Shown here in pieces: positions 1 through 5,490 of a stretch of DNA of 8,614 bases. How positions within the stretch are numbered: the stretch's first letter is position 1; each line of letters opens with the position of its first letter. The notes under the pieces were generated by a model that was not told the origin of the DNA, ran no database searches, and saw only the letters and a list, made by a program, of their open reading frames with translations. The DNA comes from Deltaproteobacteria bacterium UBA7527 (GTDB taxonomy: Bacteria > Desulfobacterota > Syntrophorhabdia > Syntrophorhabdales > Syntrophorhabdaceae): the NCBI GenBank assembly GCA_002478225.1, contig DLMV01000013.1, positions 60,020-68,633 of the forward strand, written 5' to 3'. Both the position numbers and the translations under genes were made by a program.

Positions 1-132
1 AGGCATTCTATTACAGCCACGTTGAGAAAAAATTGCAACAATCCAATACTTTTCATGAAGGGCATGTTATCGTTGACTTACCGGTCAACAATACACATAT
101 TAAAAGAGATCGGCTGGGAACCCCATGGGTGA
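1..132 (+). CDS. possible 3' end of an upstream gene (partial, unknown product)
   Basis: Reading from base 1, this frame is open for 43 codons and stops with TGA at 130-132. It ends in the residues ILKEIGWEPHG. The last 8 bases overlap the ATG of the next gene (ATGGGTGA), a common arrangement for translationally coupled genes, and this is the main reason to propose it. About half of its third codon positions are G or C, slightly more than in the competing frame. I do not recognise a family in so short a fragment. The frame starting at base 3 is also open here, so the call is weak. Confidence 0.3.
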   Translation, partial: RHSITATLRKNCNNPILFMKGMLSLTYRSTIHILKEIGWEPHG

Positions 133-904
133 GAACAGACAAAAAGACAAAAGCGATGACCGGGGATATCAGATCGGAAGCAGATTCCAGAAAGAAACAA
201 AATATTCGCCGGGGAAGATGGGTGGGCATGTCCTTGATCTCAATTCCATTCCCAGACCATACAAATATTACAAATCACCCCTCGCGATCATTCAGATGCC
301 CGAACCGCTCACTAAAGGCGAACCAAACCTCTGGAAGCTCCTTCAGAAAAGAAGATCCAGGAGGGAGTACAACGCCGGCCGCTCCGTCGCACTTGCCGAG
401 CTCTCATCCCTGCTGTGGGCAACACAGGGGCTGACCGCGCATTCCGGCGATACGTTCTTCAGAACTGCGCCTTCGGCAGGCGGCCTCTTCCCTGTTGAAA
501 CTTATTTAAGCGTGCGGGCCGTAGAAGGTCTTGAGCAAGGACTGTACCATTTCAGACCGCTCACCTTCGACCTCGAATTCCTGCGCAAAGGAGATCTCTC
601 CAAAGACCTTGCCGAGGCTGCCCTCCAGCAGGACCTTATTCTCGACGCACAGGCCACGTTCATCTGGTCGGCGGTCATTGCACGGTCACGGTGGAAATAC
701 CGGCAAAGGGCATATCGGTATATCTATCTCGACGCAGGCCACATAGCGCAGAACCTCTATCTCGCGGCAGAGGCCCTCAGCCTCGGCGCCTGTGCGATCG
801 GCGCCTTCTACGATGATGAGATGAACAAGATATTATCCTTGGACGGCGAGGAGGAAACGGTCATCTATATGGCTGCTGTCGGCCGGCCGGCAGGAGCACA
901 ATAA
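125..904 (+). CDS. SagB-type dehydrogenase / FMN-dependent nitroreductase-family oxidoreductase
   Basis: This 259-residue protein belongs to the SagB/ThcOx branch of the nitroreductase superfamily. These FMN enzymes oxidise azolines in thiazole/oxazole-modified peptides, though many family members stand alone with unknown substrates. Visible features are an N-terminal family segment with TKYSPG (25-30), an RRSRREY arginine cluster (77-83) typical of FMN phosphate binding, ATQGLTA (99-105), RTAPSAGGLFPVE (113-125), and the long helix YLDAGHIAQNLYLAAEALSLG (about 201-221) followed by GACAIGAF. It ends with a VGRP motif (252-255). The start is bracketed: an in-frame TAA lies at 101-103 and ATG 125 is the first start codon after it. 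The ribosome-binding site is weak, which fits coupling to an upstream gene. The radical SAM gene follows after 18 bp. No cyclodehydratase or precursor peptide gene is present in the window, so a role in peptide modification is not supported here. The family call is firm; the substrate is unknown. Confidence 0.88.
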   Translation: MGENRQKDKSDDRGYQIGSRFQKETKYSPGKMGGHVLDLNSIPRPYKYYKSPLAIIQMPEPLTKGEPNLWKLLQKRRSRREYNAGRSVALAELSSLLWATQGLTAHSGDTFFRTAPSAGGLFPVETYLSVRAVEGLEQGLYHFRPLTFDLEFLRKGDLSKDLAEAALQQDLILDAQATFIWSAVIARSRWKYRQRAYRYIYLDAGHIAQNLYLAAEALSLGACAIGAFYDDEMNKILSLDGEEETVIYMAAVGRPAGAQ

Positions 905-922
905 CTATCAAGGGAGAAAACA

Positions 923-1978
923 ATGTACGAACAGGGAGTGATCAGACCGCCAAGCGAAGCATCAAGCCTGCTGGTAAGGGTTACAAGAAATTGTCCATGG
1001 AATCAGTGCATCTTTTGCCCTGCCTACAAAGGGACGACCTTTTCCAGAAGGACCGTGGAAGAGGTAAAAAAAGATATTGATAATATGGCCAGAGAATATA
1101 ACGGATACGCCAACATGATACGATCGGCATTTTTGCAGGACGCCGACAGTTTGGTCCTGAAAACAGCTGACCTTCTTGAGATCCTTGCATATCTGAAGGA
1201 GAAATTTCCCGCCCTCGATCGGGTTACATCCTATGCGCGAGCAACAACGTTGAAGAGAAAAAGCGTTGACGACCTGAAGCAGTTAAAGGATGCAGGACTT
1301 TTACGCATTCATGTAGGGATGGAAAGCGGCTCGGAGAAGGTACTGAAGATGATCAAAAAAGGGATCACCCCGGACGACATCGTCGCCGGAGGCCAGAATG
1401 TGGTGAAAGCGGGCATATCCCTGTCAGAATACATCATGCCCGGGGTAGGCGGAAAGGGGCTGAGCGAGGAGCACGCCAGGGAGACCGCGCGGGTTTTAAA
1501 CCTCATAGAGCCGGATTTCATCCGGGTCAGGACCTTCGCAATGCATCCGTTGTCTCCAATGCAGGCGCTTGTCAAGGATGGGTCCTTCGTGCCGATGACG
1601 GACGAGGAGATCGTCTCGGAGATACGGCTCCTTGTGTTTAGCCTCAATGAAATGCACAGCTATTTCTCCTGCGCCGACTTCAGCCTCAACCTCCTCATGC
1701 ACACCGACGGCCGCCTTGATGAGAAGAAAGAGTATATGCTCAAGGAGCTCGATAAATTCCTTTCCCTTACGAAAGAACAAAAGCAGGCCTATTCGCTGCT
1801 GCGTCGCTCCTCCTATATGCAATATCCTATCGACGTCGTTTACAATGATGATGTGATGAAGCAGGTGATGCCTGAGGTGAAAAAACTGGACGAGAAGGAC
1901 GTTGACGGTTTCAATAAATATATCCAGACCCTCATGTCCTATCAGCTGCCTCAGCCGCAGACAGATGAGTGGAAATGA
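923..1978 (+). CDS. radical SAM protein (Elp3/MiaB/NifB-like domain), substrate unknown
   Basis: This 351-residue radical SAM enzyme would bind a [4Fe-4S] cluster and cleave S-adenosylmethionine. The cluster cysteines are C24, C29 and C32 in RNCPWNQCIFC, a CX4CX2C spacing rather than the canonical CX3CX2C. The rest of the barrel is recognisable: FLQDADSLVLK (70-80), a SYARATTL strand (103-110), HVGMESGS (130-137), which matches the SAM-binding ESGS motif, and EYIMPGVGG (169-177). The C-terminal 120 residues are helical and have no cysteine cluster for a second Fe-S centre; the only other cysteine is C250. No cobalamin-binding domain is visible. The start is supported by AAGGGAG (910-916) six bases upstream of ATG. 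It lies 18 bp after the SagB-type gene and is very likely co-transcribed with it, suggesting a shared but unidentified pathway. No T-rich terminator follows; an AT-rich inverted repeat begins within about 10 bp of the stop. Confidence 0.88.
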   Translation: MYEQGVIRPPSEASSLLVRVTRNCPWNQCIFCPAYKGTTFSRRTVEEVKKDIDNMAREYNGYANMIRSAFLQDADSLVLKTADLLEILAYLKEKFPALDRVTSYARATTLKRKSVDDLKQLKDAGLLRIHVGMESGSEKVLKMIKKGITPDDIVAGGQNVVKAGISLSEYIMPGVGGKGLSEEHARETARVLNLIEPDFIRVRTFAMHPLSPMQALVKDGSFVPMTDEEIVSEIRLLVFSLNEMHSYFSCADFSLNLLMHTDGRLDEKKEYMLKELDKFLSLTKEQKQAYSLLRRSSYMQYPIDVVYNDDVMKQVMPEVKKLDEKDVDGFNKYIQTLMSYQLPQPQTDEWK

Positions 1979-1984
1979 ACGGTG

Positions 1985-2167
1985 AAGTACGAAATTCTAA
2001 GCACCAAATCCTAAACAATCTCAAAATTCAAATATCAAATGTTCCAAACGAACACATACAACTCACGTTTTGAATTTTGAACATTAGAACATTGGAATTT
2101 GTTTAGGATTTCGATATTCGTGCTTCGGATTTGGTATTTACTTTTCGATATTAGAAATTAGGATTTG
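1985..2167. repeat. AT-rich nested inverted-repeat element at a convergent gene junction
   Basis: Two perfect inverted pairs are nested. The outer 13-bp arms are AAATCCTAAACAA (2006-2018) and its complement at 2099-2111. The inner 12-bp arms are TCAAAATTCAAA (2021-2032) and its complement at 2069-2080. An outermost imperfect pair, 1985-1995 with 2115-2125, extends the structure. A further copy of the AAATCCTAA motif lies in reverse at 2158-2166 and forms the last codons of the minus-strand gene. The whole could fold into a long cruciform or RNA hairpin serving both convergent transcripts. There is no coding potential. From memory, similar TTTGGATTT / TTGAATTTTGAA-rich palindromes occur between genes in several deltaproteobacterial and planctomycete genomes; I cannot search to confirm that. 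Confidence 0.75.
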
Positions 2168-3108
2168 CTATCGGCTGCAAGCCGGTTCGCAAGCTGTGAC
2201 GGCTTCACCAATACGAGCTTCATTGAGCAGCACTCGGGGCGCTTCGACAGCTCATGCCTCTTACTGTTAAATTTTGCCATGAGCTCATCATCGACGGTGA
2301 TCAAGAAATCGATATCATTTTCTATACAATGAACAATGTGGCCTATCTCCTGCTCACGGCGATCGCCCCCGTATTTTTTCATGACCGCATTAACAACAAA
2401 ATCTATATGCTCATGGCCCATTGGAAGCCTGGGGCAGCTCTTTTTGCTGAAACCCACAACCCTGTTGAGCAATCCAAGAAGGTAACGATTTTGCTCGCCG
2501 TCCTTTCCTTCAAAGACTGGATCGACAGAGCGCTTGAGGAGCTCTGACTCGAGGATCTTCCAGTTCAGGTCATATTCTATGCGCCTGAGGTCCCGCCACC
2601 GGTCCTCCCCATACCAGTCCTGGAAATGTCTTGCGCAGTTGCGAAGCGCCTCAGCATCGCCCTCGTTCCGTCGAAGCGCGACCGCATCTTTATTCTCCCC
2701 ACGGAGAACTTCATCACGGATAAAAACGAACAATGCGTCTTCTTCGCTTTGAGATCCTTCATGTTCAAGACCGAGCACCTCCAGCTGGTCAAAAAGCTCA
2801 ATTACCTGTTTCCATATTTCCGTCAGATCCCTATCCGCCTTGTTCCATTTTTCAAAGGCCTCGATATTCTCGGTGATCATGTATGTATCGGTAATGCAGC
2901 ACCCTTCAATATTGAAGGCAATGACCATATCCATTGCCATCGCCTCCCCCGAGGTGACAAGCCTCAGGCGATCCTTTTTATATTGCTCCCATATGACTTG
3001 CATGGCTTTCTGTTCGAGGTCGGCCGTATTCTTATCCGCTTTCGCCCTAGCGAGAAGGCTCAGGGCATGGTACCCGACATATGCTGTAGGGCAGCCTTGG
3101 TTCCCCAT
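2158..3108 (-). CDS. protein of unknown function with a PIN-like C-terminal segment
   Basis: This is a 316-residue soluble protein with no signal peptide or membrane segment. I do not recognise the full-length family. Residues 249-275 (DRREQEIGHI, then ENDIDFLITVDDEL) resemble the last acidic strand-helix of PIN-domain ribonucleases, where a D-x-L-V-T-x-D pattern carries catalytic acids; D265, D267, D273 and D274 are candidates. The end, MKLVLVKPSQLANRL (296-310), resembles the terminal PIN strand plus 'P-x-x-h'. If so, CITDTYMITEN (71-81) could be the first PIN strand with D74, separated by a helical, charged insertion of roughly 120-160 residues. This is inference. The start is well fixed: TAA lies directly before the ATG in frame, AGGTGA (3117-3112) precedes it, and an extended -10 lies further upstream. 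No antitoxin-like partner gene adjoins it. Its stop codon falls in the neighbouring repeat. Gene reality is likely; function is uncertain. Confidence 0.72.
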   Translation of the reverse strand: MGNQGCPTAYVGYHALSLLARAKADKNTADLEQKAMQVIWEQYKKDRLRLVTSGEAMAMDMVIAFNIEGCCITDTYMITENIEAFEKWNKADRDLTEIWKQVIELFDQLEVLGLEHEGSQSEEDALFVFIRDEVLRGENKDAVALRRNEGDAEALRNCARHFQDWYGEDRWRDLRRIEYDLNWKILESELLKRSVDPVFEGKDGEQNRYLLGLLNRVVGFSKKSCPRLPMGHEHIDFVVNAVMKKYGGDRREQEIGHIVHCIENDIDFLITVDDELMAKFNSKRHELSKRPECCSMKLVLVKPSQLANRLAADSKS

Positions 3109-3375
3109 TTATCACCTGCAACAACACGGATGGTTTGGGAAAGACATATACCAATCCATTATAGCAAAAAGGAAAAAACATTCTACACAAATTTCCACCA
3201 ACTATTTTTCGAATTGCATTACATGGAGTTTGGTTATATCTTATAGGGTCTCTTTGCAGAACAGGTATGGCTGACAATGGAAATGAGACCTATATTAAGA
3301 GTAAAACGATGTGCCGTTCCTCATGCCGTTTTGCAGGATACAGCGGCATACATACCGATACACAGGGAGTAAAAG
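3109..3375. other. divergent intergenic region between the PIN-like gene and cbpA
   Basis: This 267-bp spacer holds the minus-strand promoter of the PIN-like gene and must also hold the start of the cbpA transcript. The best plus-strand candidate is TTGCAT (3214-3219) with TATCTT (3237-3242) at 17-bp spacing, which is a weak match. A small hairpin is possible in the cbpA leader, with ATGCCG (3323-3328) pairing with CGGCAT (3344-3349). No CIRCE-type sequence is seen here, so control of cbpA appears to differ from that of groESL. No convincing gene is present. Confidence 0.4.
3158..3166 (-). promoter_or_regulatory. extended -10 promoter for the PIN-like orphan gene
   Basis: Read on the minus strand, the site is TGCTATAAT, a perfect TATAAT with the TGn extension. 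It lies about 50 bases before the ATG at 3108, predicting a leader of roughly 43 bases. No good -35 hexamer sits at 17 bp, as is normal for extended -10 promoters. Confidence 0.55.
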
Positions 3376-4299
3376 ATGGCAGCAAAAAAAGATTATTATG
3401 AGACGCTCGGCGTTGCAAAGGGAGCAACAGAGGAGGAAATAAAAAAGGCCTACAGGAAGCTTGCCCTTAAATACCACCCTGACAGGAATCCGGGCAACAA
3501 GGAATCTGAAGAGAAGTTCAAGATCATTAACGAGGCATATGCGGTCCTGAGCGACCCAGAAAAAAGAAAGCAATATGACACATTTGGCATGGGAGGCTTC
3601 CAGCAGAGGTATTCCGAGGAAGACATCTTCAGAGGTTTTAATATGGGCGACCTTTTCAAGGATCTCGGATTTGGCGGCGGCGACATATTCAGCATGATCT
3701 TCGGAAGGCAACCGGGACGGGGCGGCGGCAGGCAGAGGGCTCAGAACTGGGATTTTGGAGACTACATAACCAGGGAACAGCAGCCCGAGCAAGGTCTGGA
3801 CCTCAATTACGAGCTTGAGATCCCTTTCATGGACGCTATACGGGGAGGCGAAAAGAGGGTATCCTTTACAACACATATGGGGACTGAAGACATCAACGTC
3901 AAGATCCCGCGGGGCATTACAACGGGCAAAAGGCTGAGGCTGCATGGCAAAGGCAACAGGGACCCCAGAACAGGCAGGCGGGGCGACCTCTACCTGACCA
4001 TCAAGGTCGCCGAACATCCTTTTTTCAGAAGGGTCGGGGATGACCTCTACATTACAAAAGAGATCAAACTGACCGATGTCCTTCTCGGAACGACCGTTGA
4101 GGTTCCCTCTATTGACGGCCCAAAACGTGTTACGATCCCGCCAGGCCATTTGAAGGTGCGGTTGCGTGGTCTTGGAGCGCCGAACATAGAGAAAGGCGGC
4201 AATGGCGACCTTTATGTTGAGGTAAAGATGGACATCCCCAGAAAGCTCACGGAAACACAGAAGCGGCTCATCGAAACATTGAAGAAAGAGGGCCTTTGA
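3376..4299 (+). CDS. cbpA: CbpA-type J-domain co-chaperone (class B DnaJ, no zinc finger)
   Basis: This 307-residue J-protein would stimulate the ATPase of DnaK (Hsp70) and deliver unfolded clients in the cytoplasm. The J domain spans about residues 6-70, starting DYYETLGV, with the essential HPD at 34-36 and EAYAVLSDPEKRKQYD closing it. A Gly/Phe-rich linker follows (about 74-125, including GFGGGDIFSMIFG). Two beta-rich substrate-binding domains follow: CTD I begins near GLDLNYELEIPF and contains KIPRGITTGKRLRLHGKG, and CTD II ends in VKMDIPRKLTETQ. The CxxCxGxG zinc-finger repeats of true DnaJ are absent, and the length matches E. coli CbpA (306 residues), so this is class B. The start follows AGGGAG (3364-3369) at six bases. 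The stop TGA overlaps the ATG of the next gene. No cbpM-like modulator is recognisable, but the coupled gene holds that position. The symbol is by family similarity; paralogues are common. Confidence 0.9.
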   Translation: MAAKKDYYETLGVAKGATEEEIKKAYRKLALKYHPDRNPGNKESEEKFKIINEAYAVLSDPEKRKQYDTFGMGGFQQRYSEEDIFRGFNMGDLFKDLGFGGGDIFSMIFGRQPGRGGGRQRAQNWDFGDYITREQQPEQGLDLNYELEIPFMDAIRGGEKRVSFTTHMGTEDINVKIPRGITTGKRLRLHGKGNRDPRTGRRGDLYLTIKVAEHPFFRRVGDDLYITKEIKLTDVLLGTTVEVPSIDGPKRVTIPPGHLKVRLRGLGAPNIEKGGNGDLYVEVKMDIPRKLTETQKRLIETLKKEGL

Positions 4300-5078
4300 T
4301 GCTCCCAAGAAGACATATTCTCGATATTTGGGAGCTTACCAAGAATGAGGACGAACTTATGTCTATGGCAACGATCAACCTCGCCATAGATGCCGTGAAA
4401 TACATAAGCCGTGTGCCCAAGAAGGACCATCTCGTGGAAGCCCTGGAGCTCAATGAGTTCATCTGCTACATGTTCCCCATGCAAAGACCCAGAAACAGGT
4501 CATTGCTGTTCCATATCGTCTCAGACCTTCTGGGGCTTTTAATATACGGGGTGCCAAAAACACGGAAGTACACCCTCAACAATATAGAAACAATAAATTA
4601 CTCGTTGAGGAACATGACGGTCTACCCGATCATCGAGGTCTGGAATACCATGAAAGCAAAAGTTTATAAAAAAAAACACGGAGGCGAGAGCATAATCGAG
4701 GGTTTTATCAAGAAGATCCGGATCGAGATGGATGCCATAAACCGGTATCCTTTTGTGGAAGACATATTTGAGGCATCACAAGACCGCATCAAGGAATGGA
4801 TCCCGTCTCTCGCAAGCTACTACGACAAGAACAAAAAAGTTGTTCAAAGCGCCTATGATGCATGGTGGTCGCTCTGGCTCCCCGGGGACAAGCAGGAAAA
4901 TATTCTCTCTGCGATGATAGAAAGGTTCTCCCAGCAGGTCGAACGGGACTTCGAGACAACGATCGATAAGGAGGAGGTATTCTCCTCCATCATGTCAGAC
5001 ACAGCCGGCAGCAGGCAGGAAAATGAACAATTTTCCAGGTGGTACAAGGAAGGCATCAACCTTCTTCTAAAAATTTAA
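4299..5078 (+). CDS. protein of unknown function, translationally coupled to the J-protein gene
   Basis: This 259-residue, mostly helical, charged protein begins MLPRRHILDIWELTK. I recognise no domain. There is no signal peptide or clear membrane span (LLFHIVSDLLGLLIYGV at about 68-84 is hydrophobic but short and interrupted), no cysteine-rich motif and no nucleotide-binding loop. Aromatic-rich stretches such as YDAWWSLWLPGDKQ (about 185-198) stand out and may be a family signature. The ATG shares one base with the cbpA stop (TGATG) and is preceded by GAGG seven bases upstream, so translation is probably re-initiated from cbpA. A TTG one codon earlier is possible but less likely. The groES promoter begins just 10 bp after its stop, with no terminator between, so some readthrough into groESL is possible. 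The position suggests a chaperone-related role, for example as modulator or client adaptor; that is inference only. Confidence 0.85.
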   Translation: MLPRRHILDIWELTKNEDELMSMATINLAIDAVKYISRVPKKDHLVEALELNEFICYMFPMQRPRNRSLLFHIVSDLLGLLIYGVPKTRKYTLNNIETINYSLRNMTVYPIIEVWNTMKAKVYKKKHGGESIIEGFIKKIRIEMDAINRYPFVEDIFEASQDRIKEWIPSLASYYDKNKKVVQSAYDAWWSLWLPGDKQENILSAMIERFSQQVERDFETTIDKEEVFSSIMSDTAGSRQENEQFSRWYKEGINLLLKI

Positions 5079-5088
5079 CCTTCCGGTA

Positions 5089-5118
5089 TTGACAAAAAGT
5101 CTTCGGTATCCTTATATT
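5089..5118 (+). promoter_or_regulatory. sigma-70-type promoter of groES-groEL
   Basis: A perfect -35 TTGACA (5089-5094) is followed after 18 bp by TATATT (5113-5118), five of six matches to the -10 consensus. The predicted start near 5125 falls inside the left arm of the CIRCE-like operator, the usual layout for HrcA repression. The leader to the groES ATG would be about 55 bases. Confidence 0.75.
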
Positions 5119-5122
5119 TTAT

Positions 5123-5149
5123 TTAGCAATCTTTTTTCACAATTGCTAA
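5123..5149 (+). promoter_or_regulatory. degenerate CIRCE operator (HrcA binding site) upstream of groES
   Basis: The sequence is TTAGCAATC, nine bases, then AATTGCTAA. The CIRCE consensus is TTAGCACTC-N9-GAGTGCTAA. Arm length and the nine-base spacer are exact, and 15 of 18 arm positions match. Two substitutions compensate (C to A in the left arm, G to T in the right), so the arms pair TTTAGCAAT with ATTGCTAAA perfectly over 9 bp (5122-5130 with 5142-5150, 11 bases between). It overlaps the predicted transcription start. HrcA repression relieved on heat shock is the known role of such sites; no hrcA gene is in the window. Confidence 0.8.
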
Positions 5150-5180
5150 AATACAATTTTTGCGAAAGGAGTGTGATACA

Positions 5181-5471
5181 ATGAAGATCAAACCGTTATA
5201 TGACAGGATCCTTGTGAAGAGAATCGAGGAGGAAGAAAAGACGAAGGGAGGTATTATTATTCCTGATGCTGCAAAGGAAAAACCGCAGGAAGGCATGGTC
5301 GTTGCAGTGGGCGACGGCAAAGTCCTTGATAACGGGCAGAAGGTGGCATTACTGGTAAAGGCTGGCGACAAGATACTGTTCGGCAAGTATTCTGGCACAG
5401 AGATTAAGATTGATGGAGAGGAGCATCTCATTCTCAGAGAAGACGACGTCCTTGCCATCGTGAAAGATTAA
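5181..5471 (+). CDS. groES: co-chaperonin GroES (Hsp10)
   Basis: This 96-residue protein would form the heptameric lid of the GroEL folding chamber in the cytoplasm. It begins MKIKPLYDRILVKRIEEEEK, typical of GroES. The flexible mobile loop that docks on GroEL is at about residues 16-35 and contains GGIII (23-27). The end, EHLILREDDVLAIVKD, is the usual C-terminal strand. The start is chosen at ATG 5181 because AAAGGAG (5165-5171) lies nine bases upstream and family members begin here; an in-frame TTG at 5160 would add seven unrelated residues. It is first in a two-gene operon, 19 bp before groEL. Confidence 0.98.
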   Translation: MKIKPLYDRILVKRIEEEEKTKGGIIIPDAAKEKPQEGMVVAVGDGKVLDNGQKVALLVKAGDKILFGKYSGTEIKIDGEEHLILREDDVLAIVKD

Positions 5472-5490
5472 AAGAAGGAGGAAGGAAAGA

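Noticed and set aside
33..434. 133-residue plus-strand open frame overlapping the start of the SagB-type gene
   Set aside because: It overlaps 310 bases of a gene with clear family motifs, begins without a ribosome-binding site, and gives low-complexity Ser/Pro-rich sequence in its second half.
1979..2157. Possible insertion sequence or transposon end
   Set aside because: There is no transposase reading frame and no visible target duplication; the arms are internal palindromes, not terminal repeats of a longer element.
2626..3246. 206-residue plus-strand open frame opposite the PIN-like gene
   Set aside because: The minus-strand gene has a bracketed start, AGGTGA site and extended -10 promoter. 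The plus-strand frame has no ribosome-binding site and runs into the promoter region.
3267..3404. Small plus-strand open frame (ATG at 3267, about 45 residues) just before cbpA
   Set aside because: It lacks a properly spaced ribosome-binding site, overlaps the cbpA start by 29 bases, and has no recognisable sequence; a leader peptide cannot be fully excluded.
3295..4308. 337-residue minus-strand open frame opposite cbpA
   Set aside because: It is fully antisense to a well-supported J-protein gene and shows no recognisable motif; long antisense frames are common opposite genes of this composition.
5160..5180. TTG start seven codons upstream of groES
   Set aside because: It would place the start ahead of the strong AAAGGAG site and add residues not found in GroES proteins.
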